Shown: positions 52,382 through 62,114, counted from the first letter of the stretch. The stretch is DNA of 64,000 bases from Persicitalea jodogahamensis (GCF_014651615.1 NZ_BMXF01000002.1:985629-1049628), one strand, 5' to 3'. A program made the numbers and translations. Notes: generated by a model not told the origin, from the sequence alone.

Positions 52382-54763
52382 CTACCTCCTCCGACTCCCC
52401 GAATAGGTCATCGCTTCGCCTTTTCCGAAGCCATAGCTGAAGCCTAACGTCACGAAGCGTCCGCGCTGACCGAAATCGTAGAGGTAGAAGTTCGATCGCT
52501 CGATTACACTTTCCTGGATGCGGGAGGCAAAAATGTCACGGACTCCCAAATTGATGACCGCTTTGCCGCCTTTCAATTTTTTGCGTATTCCCAAATCAGC
52601 GAAGGCGTAGCCGGTAACCCGGCTTTGCACCGTCCGGTAGCTGGACTGGTAGTTGCCGCTGATTTCCAGATCAAAGTTAGCGGGAAGACCGATTTTGGAC
52701 GTCAGTTGGGACGACCACTGATCTCCGCTGAAATCGAACGACTGCTGCTGAAATTCGCCCTCACGCACAAAATAGTTGATGTTGAGATCCCCCGTTATTT
52801 TAAGCCATTTATTCGGGCTGTAATCGCCGTTCAGTTCAAAGCCGGTAGTTTTGTTCGTACCGATATTCATGGGCCGGGTAGTATTCACATTGTTCTCGAA
52901 GGTAGATACCCTTTCCACCACATCGGAAGTAGCGCGGTGGTAGACCGTGGCATTGAGGGAGGCCGTTTTTAAATTAAAAATGCTGGTAAGCTCAAAAGAA
53001 TCAGTGAATTCAGGTAGCAAATCCGGATTGCCGACGCGGATATTAAAGTTGTTCCTGATATTGAAAAATGGATTCAAATCCCAAAGCCGGGGCCGGTAAA
53101 TACGCTTGGAGTACCCCGCCTGCACCGATACTTTTTCGGTTAACTTGTACGAGCTGTGCAGGGTAGGGAACAAGTTGGTGAAGTTCCGGTTATTGGCTTC
53201 GTTGGTGGTGGTTAGCAAAGTGTTCAGGTCCGTGTTTTCCACTCGGAGGCCCGCTTTCACGCCCCACTTTTTGCCTTCGTACGATCCGGTTCCGTACACG
53301 CCAAGTACCTTCTGGTTGTATTCAAAATTATTGGTCAGGCGGTCGATCGTCACCAAAGTACCATCAATGCGTTCCCGCACGGCAAAGTCATTTCCCACGT
53401 CATTGATCAGGTACTGAGCGCCCGTCTCTATCGTGACTTTCTCAGTGAGCGGGTTGGTGTAATCCAGCTTGAAGGTATAATCAGCCTGCTGAAATTTAGT
53501 ATTGGTTTGCTGGTCGTTATTGAAATTTTCACCGAATACCGGCGTATTGATAAATTCGGAAGACTGATCTTTTCCGAAGAAACTACCAATCGCGCTGAAT
53601 AGCAGCACATGGTCTTCGTTGTCCTCAAATTTCTTCTCGTATTGCAGCTCGTACTGGTACTTCGGATTGGTCGCCTGGGTAGTCTCCTGACGATTCCATC
53701 GCGAGACGATAGCGCCGGTACTATCCGAAAAGCTGAAATCGTAACGGGAGGGCTGCTTCTCTACCTCGTAGGCAAAATTACCGGACAGAGTAATAACATT
53801 CAGTGGGTTGATGTGGTAGTCGGTGCCAAGAATGACGTTGTAAAATGTTTCATTCCGGTATTCGGTGCCATCGCTCCTGACCGTAGTGTTGTTGATGCGG
53901 TCCTGGTTTATGGATTCGGAGTATTGGGGGAGGGAGCGATGCCCTACGCCCAGTTGGGTAAACAGATTGAATTTTTCAGTTCTCCGGTTCAGGCTTACCC
54001 CTACACTATGGTTTTGGGGGACTCCCGTATTCAGGGTTACTGAGCCGTTGAGTCCCTTCTTCTCTTCTTTTTTCAGAATGATGTTCAGGATACCCGAAGT
54101 ACCCTCGGCGGCGTATTTGGCCGATGGATTGGTGATGACTTCGATACTTTCGATCATGTCGGCGGTAATCGTGCCCAGCGCATTGCTCTGCTGATCGGCC
54201 ATCACGGAGGGTTTGCCGTCGATGAGTATCTGGACTCCGGCGCTGCCCCGCAGCGTGATCTGGCCCTCGATGGTCACGTTTACTGAGGGGACATTATTCA
54301 GTACTTCCAGAGCACCCGCTCCGGTGCTGGCCAAATCCTGGCCCACGTTGAACACCCGCTTATCCAGCTGGAATTCGGTCCTCGACTTTTCACCTCTGAC
54401 TACCACTTCCTTCAATGATCGGCTATCCTCGGCCAGTTGAATGACCCCGACATCCACCTTTCCGTCTCTGATAGTGATGTCTCGCTTTGCCTGCGACTCA
54501 TAACCGATAAAGGTTACTTCCACAAAAAAATCACTCGCCGTGGTTTTTATACTGAATTTCCCATCCTCGCCGGTTGTGGTGCCGGTGATGGCTTCTCCCG
54601 TCTCTTTATTCCCAATCATGACCGTGGCAAATTGAATAGGCTGCTGGCTTGCCTTTTCTTTGACAATCCCCGTGACGGTTACTTCTTCATTTTGAGCGTT
54701 CGCTATTCCAGTACTCAGTAGTATGCTTAAAAGTATTCCCAAATGTCTTATATATCTGCTCAT
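52382..54763 (-). CDS. TonB-dependent receptor-like outer membrane barrel (OMP_b-brl_3)
   Basis: A 793-residue outer-membrane protein. Signal peptide to about residue 23 (LLSTGIANAQ), a CarboxypepD_reg domain (VTGIVKEKASQQPIQFATVMIG), a plug (SLKEVVVRGEKSRTEF, LNNVPSVNVTIEGQITLRG, ILIDGKPSVMAD, IESIEVITNPSAKYAAEG) and an OMP_b-brl_3 barrel. It ends VTLGFSYGFGKGEA followed by an RR tail. No SusD or ECF gene is directly coupled. Convergent with PhoD and divergent from the LytS gene, so it sits in the central module between the twin Sus operons. Confidence 0.88.
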   Translation of the reverse strand: MSRYIRHLGILLSILLSTGIANAQNEEVTVTGIVKEKASQQPIQFATVMIGNKETGEAITGTTTGEDGKFSIKTTASDFFVEVTFIGYESQAKRDITIRDGKVDVGVIQLAEDSRSLKEVVVRGEKSRTEFQLDKRVFNVGQDLASTGAGALEVLNNVPSVNVTIEGQITLRGSAGVQILIDGKPSVMADQQSNALGTITADMIESIEVITNPSAKYAAEGTSGILNIILKKEEKKGLNGSVTLNTGVPQNHSVGVSLNRRTEKFNLFTQLGVGHRSLPQYSESINQDRINNTTVRSDGTEYRNETFYNVILGTDYHINPLNVITLSGNFAYEVEKQPSRYDFSFSDSTGAIVSRWNRQETTQATNPKYQYELQYEKKFEDNEDHVLLFSAIGSFFGKDQSSEFINTPVFGENFNNDQQTNTKFQQADYTFKLDYTNPLTEKVTIETGAQYLINDVGNDFAVRERIDGTLVTIDRLTNNFEYNQKVLGVYGTGSYEGKKWGVKAGLRVENTDLNTLLTTTNEANNRNFTNLFPTLHSSYKLTEKVSVQAGYSKRIYRPRLWDLNPFFNIRNNFNIRVGNPDLLPEFTDSFELTSIFNLKTASLNATVYHRATSDVVERVSTFENNVNTTRPMNIGTNKTTGFELNGDYSPNKWLKITGDLNINYFVREGEFQQQSFDFSGDQWSSQLTSKIGLPANFDLEISGNYQSSYRTVQSRVTGYAFADLGIRKKLKGGKAVINLGVRDIFASRIQESVIERSNFYLYDFGQRGRFVTLGFSYGFGKGEAMTYSGSRRR

Positions 54764-54975
54764 TACATTATTTAATTTTGATTATCTTTTTTTAATACCA
54801 CTATAAAGAAAAGGGAATACCAAGGCGTAGAAAAATAAAATCTGTGAACGACCCGACTTGCCCTCCCAACCGCAAATCTGCTAAAACCAGACTAGAACTG
54901 ACGTTGACAGTATTGAAAGTGTCGTTCGGCTCAAATTGTTCTGATCCGCAGGGATAATGTTTATCTTTGATCATT
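54764..54975. other. Divergent control region between receptor and LytS genes
   Basis: About 210 bases holding the promoters of two divergent genes. The plus-strand promoter candidate is listed separately; on the minus strand no TAnnTTTG box is found. No RNA gene seen. Confidence 0.4.
54936..54969 (+). promoter_or_regulatory. Candidate promoter of the LytS-LytTR operon
   Basis: TTG at 54936-54938 and TATCTTTG at 54962-54969 (TAnnTTTG) with a 23-base spacer, at the upper end of the known range. Transcription would start close to the ATG at 54976, so the mRNA may be leaderless or nearly so. Confidence 0.4.
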
Positions 54976-56022
54976 ATGACTATTAAAAATCATACCTCAA
55001 TACTGCCCTACAAAGAGGTTTTGTTCCAGGTACTGCTGCATGTCGTAGTGTTTATTTTTTATTCTTACGACAGACGGAATCCGCGGATAGAACCGTATCA
55101 ATTCGTTTTTTTTGCGACATATGCGACGGCAGCTTTCGTAATCAATTATTCATTGCTGCCTCGTTTTTTATACCAAAAAAAGCATTGGCAATTTATCCTT
55201 GGTGTGGTAGTTGCGATTACGGTTGTGATCCTTCTGGAAGAATTAGTCATAGAAAGAATCTATTTTCCGGATACCAGGGGCCGGCGTTTTTTGGGGGTTT
55301 TTTTCAGCCTTTGGGCCGTTTTGCCTGTTATCACCGTCCTGTCGGGGTTCAAGTTTGCCTGGGATGCCATAGGAAAGCAGCAGGAAGTGGAATCATTAAA
55401 AAGTACGATCCGGGAGAGCGAACTTAAATTCTTAAAATCACAGATCAATCCTCATTTTTTATTCAATAACCTGAACAACCTTTATTCTTACGCGATTGAA
55501 TTTTCTCCGAAAACACCCGAAATCATCTTGAAACTTAGCTCGGTGCTTCGGTATATGTTATACGAGTGCCGGGAGAAGTTTGTCTCTTTATCGAAGGAAG
55601 TCGAGCAATTGGAGAATTTCACGGAGTTGTACGAGATGCAGATTGAAGAACGCGGAACGGTCAATTTTTCCGCCCACATCCAATATCCGGAATTTCAGAT
55701 TGCACCTTTGATATTAATTGTATTTATTGAAAATGCCTTTAAACACAGCCAGGCCAGCCAATCCGACAATATCCGGATCGATATAACTATTCAGCTTCTG
55801 GAAGACGGCGAACTGCATTTTTCCTGTAAGAATAGTTTTCGGCCCATGGGCAATACTGAGAATCTTGCCAAGGGCATTGGGCTGGAGAATGTCATGAAAA
55901 GGCTTAAGCTTCTCTATCCGAAAGCTCACAAATTGACGATTGAAGATTCTGATGATCAATATGAGGTATACCTATCAATGCAGTTGACCCAGCAAACCCG
56001 GCATGAATTGTATCATTATTGA
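54976..56022 (+). CDS. LytS/YehU-type sensor histidine kinase
   Basis: A 348-residue membrane kinase. Four membrane helices (near residues 15-32, 42-60, 70-92, 104-125), a short coiled linker (KQQEVESLKSTIRESELKFLK around 134-155, 20-residue pieces), then the His_kinase domain with phospho-acceptor His160 in QINPHFLFNNLN, and the ATPase part with IENAFKHS and GIGLENVMKRL. It senses an unknown membrane or envelope signal. A TTG at 54967 lies within the promoter box, so ATG 54976 is chosen. Its end overlaps the regulator gene by 20 bases. Confidence 0.9.
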   Translation: MTIKNHTSILPYKEVLFQVLLHVVVFIFYSYDRRNPRIEPYQFVFFATYATAAFVINYSLLPRFLYQKKHWQFILGVVVAITVVILLEELVIERIYFPDTRGRRFLGVFFSLWAVLPVITVLSGFKFAWDAIGKQQEVESLKSTIRESELKFLKSQINPHFLFNNLNNLYSYAIEFSPKTPEIILKLSSVLRYMLYECREKFVSLSKEVEQLENFTELYEMQIEERGTVNFSAHIQYPEFQIAPLILIVFIENAFKHSQASQSDNIRIDITIQLLEDGELHFSCKNSFRPMGNTENLAKGIGLENVMKRLKLLYPKAHKLTIEDSDDQYEVYLSMQLTQQTRHELYHY

Positions 56023-56704
56023 AGATCAGCCGCCCGCCCAGCGCATTCTGAAAAAGTACATCGAAGACATCGGCACCCTCCATCTGGCAGGTACCTATTC
56101 AGATGCCATTCAGGCGATGGACTACCTTAAATCGGCGCCGGTGGATCTGATCTTTCTGGATATTCATTTGCCAAAAATTTCGGGTATTGATTTTCTGAAA
56201 GCGGTACCTGAACTTCCTCCTGTCATACTCACCACCGCCTTTTCGGATTATGCCCTGGTGAGTTATGATTTCAGCGTCGTGGATTATCTGTTGAAACCTT
56301 TCTCCTTTCAACGGTTTGTCAAGGCGGTTTCCAAAGTACCTTCACACAATACGGCAGAATCGCAATTACACGAAAGTGCGGCACCTGTCTTCCGGCCCAA
56401 AATCTTCATCAAGTCGGGCTACGAACACATCGGAATCGTAACGGACGATATCCTGTACATCAAGTCGGATGCTGACTACACAGAAATTTTCTTGCCCCAA
56501 AAGAAGCACCTGTCGTCCGAGCCGCTCAGGAATTGGCTGGAGGTACTGGACGGTCGCCAGTTTGTAAGGGTTCACAAATCCTACATCGTCAATACTACAA
56601 AGATCGTCAAGGTATCAGGCAATCAAATTTACCTGGACGATGAGGCGATTGTACCGATCGGGAGATCGTACAAAGAGGATTTTGCGGAAAAATTTCTTGG
56701 CTGA
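56003..56704 (+). CDS. LytTR-family response regulator
   Basis: A 233-residue DNA-binding regulator. Receiver domain (1-120): acid pocket Glu7/Asp8, phospho-acceptor Asp53 in FLDIHLP, Thr in LTTAF and Lys in LLKPFSF. LytTR domain (about 130-233): FIKSGYEHIGIV, DILYIKSDADYTEIF, FVRVHKSYIVN and VPIGRSYKEDF. It is the partner of the overlapping LytS gene. Targets are unknown; the right-hand Sus operon immediately downstream and the divergent receptor gene are the obvious candidates (inference). Confidence 0.92.
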   Translation: MNCIIIEDQPPAQRILKKYIEDIGTLHLAGTYSDAIQAMDYLKSAPVDLIFLDIHLPKISGIDFLKAVPELPPVILTTAFSDYALVSYDFSVVDYLLKPFSFQRFVKAVSKVPSHNTAESQLHESAAPVFRPKIFIKSGYEHIGIVTDDILYIKSDADYTEIFLPQKKHLSSEPLRNWLEVLDGRQFVRVHKSYIVNTTKIVKVSGNQIYLDDEAIVPIGRSYKEDFAEKFLG

Positions 56705-56718
56705 GTCGTCATGATAGC

Positions 56719-56733
56719 ACCGGAATGTCCGGT
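56719..56733. repeat. Short hairpin after the LytTR gene
   Basis: ACCGGA and TCCGGT pair around a three-base loop (ATG), 15 bases after the LytTR stop and before the sigma gene. No U tract, so a weak terminator or attenuator at best. Confidence 0.35.
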
Positions 56734-56790
56734 TGATACTTAGTAGGGGATTGGAAAGTACGGGGTAAATCAAATAGATTTATTCAGGAA

Positions 56791-56798
56791 TAATTTTG
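56791..56798 (+). promoter_or_regulatory. Candidate -7 element of the right sigma gene (TAATTTTG)
   Basis: Exact TAnnTTTG match, 16 bases before the ATG at 56814. No well-spaced TTG upstream. It rules out the in-frame TTG at 56796 as translation start. Confidence 0.4.
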
Positions 56799-56813
56799 CA
56801 CCTTTGGCAGATC

Positions 56814-57407
56814 ATGGTAAAATTATCAGCCTTTGACATAGAACAGGACTCGACCCTTTGGACTTCATTTCGAAGCGGGAACCAACAGGCTTTGGCGGAC
56901 TTGTTCCTGGCTCAATACGACAAACTGTATCGCTATGGTTTTCGGCTGTATTCCGATGAGGACGTCATTAAGGACTGCATCCAGGAGCTGTTCCTGAAAC
57001 TGTGGCATAAGCGCCAGTCGTTGGGTGAGGTTCGCGAGGTGACACCTTACCTTTGTCAGGCGCTACGCCGGACGATCGTGGATTCCCTCCGGGAAAAATC
57101 CGGACGTTTCAGGCTATGGACACCCGGCGACGAAGAACGGCTGGAAGTCACTTTCTCCCACGAGGATTTCCTTATCTCGCAACAAATTGACGACGAGCAG
57201 CGACGCCGCCTGACCGCCGCCCTGAACCAGCTTACCAAACGGCAGCGCGAGGCAGTTCACCTGCGGTACTTCGAGAATTTCGAGCCGGGCGAGATCGCCC
57301 GAATTATGAATCTTTCGGATCAGTCCGTGTACAACCTGCTATATCGCTCAGTACAGGCACTGCGCGATAATTTCTTTCTTCTCCTGCTGATCGGTGCGAA
57401 CAATTAA
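56814..57407 (+). CDS. FecI-type ECF RNA polymerase sigma factor (right locus)
   Basis: A 197-residue sigma-70 family protein. Region 2: LWTSFRSGNQQALADLFLAQ and DEDVIKDCIQELFLKLWHKR; region 4: LTKRQREAVHLRYFENFEPG with the helix-turn-helix EIARIMNLSDQSVYNLLYRS. It should activate the downstream FecR-SusC-SusD genes. The ATG at 56814 is chosen because the longer TTG reading starts inside the -7 element. The right-hand copy shares gene order but only moderate similarity with the left-hand sigma factor, so they are probably old paralogues with different targets. Confidence 0.9.
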   Translation: MVKLSAFDIEQDSTLWTSFRSGNQQALADLFLAQYDKLYRYGFRLYSDEDVIKDCIQELFLKLWHKRQSLGEVREVTPYLCQALRRTIVDSLREKSGRFRLWTPGDEERLEVTFSHEDFLISQQIDDEQRRRLTAALNQLTKRQREAVHLRYFENFEPGEIARIMNLSDQSVYNLLYRSVQALRDNFFLLLLIGANN

Positions 57408-57547
57408 TTAAAAAACTACCCCTGTCAAACTGATCATTCGGGCACCTACTTTCTATTCTTTCAATATTTTTTATAAAATTTTGGGTAGATCGTTTCATTT
57501 ATTCCGTGGTATGGGCAAAACAGCGAAAATGAGCGCTGTCGCAACCT

Positions 57548-58591
57548 ATGCCCTACAATCACTATCATGTTTCTGAATTTGTCCTGGATGATTCCTTTCA
57601 GGCCTATGTTCTGTGTACTGACCCTGAGGCGGTAGCTTTCTGGACCAATTGGCTGGCCCGGCATCCTCACAAGGAAAATGAGATTCAGGAAGCCACCGAA
57701 CTGGTCAGGCTACTCGCCGGACCAAAGCGCACCCAGCCCCTTCCCGACAAAGAAGCCGAGCTTCGGCGGCTTATAGAGCAGCTGCCCGTCAACAATTCTT
57801 CCTATGAGCCCAGCCCGGTTCGCTACCCGATCTTCGCCGGATGGCAAAGAGGTACTTTTGCCGTGGCTGCCATGCTGGCGGTGCTATTTTTAGCGGGTGG
57901 CGGTTGGTTTCTAACTCAGCAGTTGAGTCACCCCGGCCAGACCGTCCTCAAAACTGATTTCGGTCAAAAGCGAAACTTCTTTCTGCCCGACGGTTCAGAA
58001 GTCACTCTGAATGCCAACTCTACCTTGCGCTACCAACCTGATTGGCCCGAAGGGGAAATCCGGCAGGTTTGGCTCGAAGGAGAAGCCTTTTTCCACGTCG
58101 CCAAACGTCAGGTAGCTGGGAAGCCAATCAAATTTACCGTCCGGGCCGGAGAACTGGCCATCGAAGTTCTGGGCACGCAGTTCAATGTCCTCAATCGGGC
58201 CGAACGCACCCAGGTTGTGCTGGAAGAGGGTAAAGTCCGTCTCCGGTCTACCGAAAACAGCCAGCTTCTGCTCGACATGACTCCCGGCGAGGCGGTCGTT
58301 TATTCACAGCGCAACGGCCTTGTCAGCCGGCAGCAGACCGACACCCAACTTCATGATGCCTGGCGGGATAACCGGCTGGTGTTTGACAACACCCCACTCG
58401 CTGAGGTGGCCGAGATTATTGAGCACACTTACGGAAAGACGGTCACTTTTGGCGACGCCAACCTGATGAGCCGCCGCCTTACCGGAACCATACCCAGCGA
58501 CGACCTGACCCGACTGACGAAAGCGCTGTCCCGAGCTTTTGATTTACAAATCACCGAACGTGGCGATGAACTTCTGATCGAAGCCCACTGA
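57548..58591 (+). CDS. FecR-family anti-sigma factor (right locus)
   Basis: A 347-residue inner-membrane regulator. Cytoplasmic part with NHYHVSEFVLDDSFQAYVL at the start, one membrane helix (GTFAVAAMLAVLFLAGGGWF, near residues 102-121), FecR domain (FFLPDGSEVTLNANSTLRYQ, VWLEGEAFFHVAK, IEVLGTQFNVLNR) and C-terminal STN-like domain (FDNTPLAEVAEIIEHTYGK). It should sequester the sigma factor encoded just upstream and receive the signal from the SusC downstream. SusC follows after 32 bases. Confidence 0.93.
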   Translation: MPYNHYHVSEFVLDDSFQAYVLCTDPEAVAFWTNWLARHPHKENEIQEATELVRLLAGPKRTQPLPDKEAELRRLIEQLPVNNSSYEPSPVRYPIFAGWQRGTFAVAAMLAVLFLAGGGWFLTQQLSHPGQTVLKTDFGQKRNFFLPDGSEVTLNANSTLRYQPDWPEGEIRQVWLEGEAFFHVAKRQVAGKPIKFTVRAGELAIEVLGTQFNVLNRAERTQVVLEEGKVRLRSTENSQLLLDMTPGEAVVYSQRNGLVSRQQTDTQLHDAWRDNRLVFDNTPLAEVAEIIEHTYGKTVTFGDANLMSRRLTGTIPSDDLTRLTKALSRAFDLQITERGDELLIEAH

Positions 58592-58623
58592 CTTTTCCTG
58601 AATTTCACCAGATTTCAATCCTT

Positions 58624-61600
58624 ATGAACCGAAACATTACTTTACTACTAAGCGGCTTCTGGTTGTTGACTACGCAGATCGTGTGCGGTCAGACCCTGGC
58701 GCATAGTATGTTGCTGAGCTACCAAAGTCCTCCCCAGCTACAAGCTGAAACAGCTGACAAGGGAGCCCCCGCCCAATCGCTCAAAAAGATACTGAGCGAA
58801 CTGGAAGCCCACTACCGGATCAACATACTGGCCGACGCCCGCTTGCTGGATGGGAAAACCGGTACTTTCCGTCCGGTAAAAAAGGTCGAAGACGCTCTTA
58901 AAGCAGTTCTGAAGCCTTATGGGCTCTTATTCGAAAAGATAGACCGCAGTACCTATGTCGTCGTGTCGAAGGGGGAAAGCACGGGTCAGTCAGACACAGG
59001 CATCCTGAATGATGTGCACCAGGAAAGTGCCGCTTCTTCCTCCGCCAATATTGCTATAAAAACGTCCGGAGGCGTCAGTTTGCTTGCCAATCGCAGGCCC
59101 GTCCAGGTAGTGGACCGTACTGTCACGGGGCGGGTTACGGACGAGAAAGGGGAGAGCCTGCCCGGCGTAAACGTGATCATCAAAGGGACCAGCCGGGGTA
59201 CGACCACCAATACCGAAGGAGCCTATTCTCTGGAAATCCCGGATGTCAATGGCGAAGCGCAGGTGCTGGTATTCAGCTTTGTCGGGTTTGTCTCGCAGGA
59301 GGTCACCGTAGGAAATCGCAACACGGTGGATGTAGTGTTGGGAGAAGATCTCAAGAGTCTGGAAGAGGTGGTAGTGGTGGGCTACAATACCACCACCCGA
59401 AAAAACATCCTGGGGTCGGTGGGTTCGGTGAAAGCGGATCAGATCGAGCAAACTACCCCCGTCAACGCATTCGATGCGGTGCAGGGCCGACTGGCCGGCG
59501 TGCAGATTTCGTCCAACGGCGGCCCCGGTGCGGGAGCTGAAATCCGGATCCGGGGTACTTCCACCTTCTCGGGTGGCGTCAATCCGCTTTATATCGTGGA
59601 TGGGCAGCAATTGGACGACATCAATAATTTAAATCCGGCAGATATTGCTTCCATCGAAGTGCTTAAAGATGGTGCTTCGGCGGCCATTTACGGATCAAAG
59701 TCGGCCAATGGCGTGGTAATTATCACTACCAAGTCCGGCAAGCCCGGTGAGTTGAAGCTGGATGTCGATTATACAAGAGTCTATGGCACACTGGCGAGTT
59801 CAATCCCTACGGCCAACACCCGGCAGCGGTTTTTCTACGAAAATGTCCGGGGCGGGAATGCTCCTGACCAGCGCAATGCCGATTCATTGAGCCTGGTGTA
59901 TCAGAACTCGCATGATTTACAGGATCTTCTCACGCAAACCGGTATTCGCGACCAGGTGAATGTGTCGCTGAGCGGCGGAAGCCCCAAGACGCGTTTTTAC
60001 TGGAACAATGGCTATATGAACGAAGGAGGGGTAGTCCTGAATAGCAAGTACACTCGTCTTAATTCAAGATATAAGCTGAATATTGAGCTCAATAAGCGAG
60101 TGAATGCAGGCACCACCCTCAACCTGTCCTACGAGTTGACCAAGGGCCTGAACGAAAACACGGTATTCCAGCAGATCGCTGAGCGGATTCCCTACTTCCC
60201 GATCTTCGAGCCTAACGGAACCTATACGCCCGAAATCGCCGGAAGGCAGAATCCCATTGCAGAGGCGCTGTTTACCCGCAGGGACGAGCGAAATTTCCGC
60301 GCCCAGGCATTTAATTTTATAGAATTGGAAATCCTGCCCTCCCTGACATTCAAAACTACTCTGGGGGTGAATTTCCGGTTGAGGAAGGACAATGATTTCG
60401 ATCCTTCCATAGTGCAGACGGTCGGTCGTCCGGCTACGGGGAGTGAATTTCAGGCCCTGAGCTACGACATCCTGCAGGAGAACTATTTCAATTTCAGAAA
60501 GAAACTGGGCAACCACACGATCAGCGCATTGGCGGGTATGTCCACCCAAAGGTGGAACGACGAAATTTCCAATCTGAGGGCCATCTCCTTCCTTTCGGAT
60601 AATATTGAAACCTTCAACAACGTAGCGGAGCTGAACCTGGGGCAGACCAACACCGATAAGTACCGGCATTCCTTACTGGGTGTGTTCGGCGACCTTTCTT
60701 ACGATTACAAAGGCAAGTACCTGCTAAAAGGAACGCTGCGCAGAGACGGGTCTTCACGATTTGGTGCTGACAAGCGGTACGGTTTGTTTCCTTCTTTTTC
60801 GGCGGGTTGGCGCATTAGTGACGAAGCTTTCCTTAAAAGCGGTTCACTCATCGACAATCTGTTGCTCAGAGCGAGCTATGCAACCACCGGAAATGAACGA
60901 ATCGGGAACTACGAATCATTGCTGCTCTACCGCCCCGGTTTTTATTACGACGGTACGAATGGCGTGGCTACTTTCCAACTTTCCAATCCTGATCTGGGCT
61001 GGGAAAGTACCGTTTCGAGCAACCTCGGGCTCGATCTTTCCCTCTTCAAGACCCGCCTGAACTTCAATGTCGATTTCTGGAAAAAAGTCACGCGGGATTT
61101 ATTGTACGACGTTCCGTTGCCCGAGGAGTCGGGCTTTACGGAAGCCCGGCAGAATATTGGCTCGGTCGAAAACAAAGGGGTCGATCTTAACCTGGGAGGC
61201 ATTGTCCTGAGAAAAGGGAGCTTTGAGTGGTACAGCAGCTTCAACGTTTCATTCATCCAAAACAAAGTACTGGAACTGGCCGACGAGGATGGTTTCCAAA
61301 GCGGAAATTTCTTCATCAAAGAGGGTGAATCTCTGGGGAATATATATGGGTATAAAAACCTTGGCATCTTTCCCACGACGGAACACAACGCTTTCGCTGA
61401 CGACGGTACGCAGCTTACCCCCGTGTTCGACGACGCCGGAAAACTCAACGGCTACACCCTGGGGGGAAGTGCCTACACCGGAAGCATCAACCAGTTGAAG
61501 GTGGGAAGTACCACCCTGGGCGGTGGTGATATTTACTGGCAGGACCTGGACAATAACTTCGTGATCAACGGTTTCGATCGTCAGGTTATAGGCAACGGTC

Positions 61601-62109
61601 TTCCCAAAATATTCGGGGGCTTTTCCAACGAGTTCAAATACAAATCATTCACCCTTTCTGCCCTGATCGACTACCAGTTTGGCAACGACATTTTCAGAAA
61701 CTACGATCAGCAGCGTAACGACCTGAACTCTGCCAACGAAACCCCCGGCCCCGAGCGCATTGAAGGCGCGTGGCTGCAGAGCGGCGACATCGCCGAGTAC
61801 GCCAGCCTTGACCGCAACCGGACCCAAAACAGGCTAGGCCCCAACTCCCAGTATGTCAGCAAAGGGGAGTACATCCGCTGGCGAAACGTCCGCCTGAATT
61901 ACAGACTACCCGTCCGGTTTGCCAAGAAAACCGGTTTCATCGACAATGCCTCGGTATTTTTCTCGGTCAACAACATCGTCACGTTCACCAACTACCCCGG
62001 GTTCAACCCGGAGTTGGGCTCACGGGGCAATGCCCTGCAGATCGGGCAGGACAACCTGAGGTACCCTAACAAAAGAGACTTTATCGTCGGTATAAAAATC
62101 GGCCTTTAA
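58624..62109 (+). CDS. SusC/RagA TonB-linked outer membrane transporter with STN domain (right locus)
   Basis: A 1161-residue transporter. Signal peptide to about residue 23, STN domain (SLKKILSELEAHYRINILAD to DRSTYVVVSK, about 50-120), a linker of some 45 residues, CarboxypepD_reg domain (GRVTDEKGESLPGVNVIIKG), TonB box and plug (LEEVVVVGYNTTTRKN, IRIRGTSTF, LYIVDGQQLDD, IYGSKSANGVVIITTK), then the barrel ending VNNIVTFTNYPGFNPELG and FIVGIKIGL. The STN domain fits signalling to FecR. The long linker between STN and CarboxypepD_reg distinguishes it from the left-hand SusC. Confidence 0.95.
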   Translation: MNRNITLLLSGFWLLTTQIVCGQTLAHSMLLSYQSPPQLQAETADKGAPAQSLKKILSELEAHYRINILADARLLDGKTGTFRPVKKVEDALKAVLKPYGLLFEKIDRSTYVVVSKGESTGQSDTGILNDVHQESAASSSANIAIKTSGGVSLLANRRPVQVVDRTVTGRVTDEKGESLPGVNVIIKGTSRGTTTNTEGAYSLEIPDVNGEAQVLVFSFVGFVSQEVTVGNRNTVDVVLGEDLKSLEEVVVVGYNTTTRKNILGSVGSVKADQIEQTTPVNAFDAVQGRLAGVQISSNGGPGAGAEIRIRGTSTFSGGVNPLYIVDGQQLDDINNLNPADIASIEVLKDGASAAIYGSKSANGVVIITTKSGKPGELKLDVDYTRVYGTLASSIPTANTRQRFFYENVRGGNAPDQRNADSLSLVYQNSHDLQDLLTQTGIRDQVNVSLSGGSPKTRFYWNNGYMNEGGVVLNSKYTRLNSRYKLNIELNKRVNAGTTLNLSYELTKGLNENTVFQQIAERIPYFPIFEPNGTYTPEIAGRQNPIAEALFTRRDERNFRAQAFNFIELEILPSLTFKTTLGVNFRLRKDNDFDPSIVQTVGRPATGSEFQALSYDILQENYFNFRKKLGNHTISALAGMSTQRWNDEISNLRAISFLSDNIETFNNVAELNLGQTNTDKYRHSLLGVFGDLSYDYKGKYLLKGTLRRDGSSRFGADKRYGLFPSFSAGWRISDEAFLKSGSLIDNLLLRASYATTGNERIGNYESLLLYRPGFYYDGTNGVATFQLSNPDLGWESTVSSNLGLDLSLFKTRLNFNVDFWKKVTRDLLYDVPLPEESGFTEARQNIGSVENKGVDLNLGGIVLRKGSFEWYSSFNVSFIQNKVLELADEDGFQSGNFFIKEGESLGNIYGYKNLGIFPTTEHNAFADDGTQLTPVFDDAGKLNGYTLGGSAYTGSINQLKVGSTTLGGGDIYWQDLDNNFVINGFDRQVIGNGLPKIFGGFSNEFKYKSFTLSALIDYQFGNDIFRNYDQQRNDLNSANETPGPERIEGAWLQSGDIAEYASLDRNRTQNRLGPNSQYVSKGEYIRWRNVRLNYRLPVRFAKKTGFIDNASVFFSVNNIVTFTNYPGFNPELGSRGNALQIGQDNLRYPNKRDFIVGIKIGL

Positions 62110-62114
62110 TTTTT

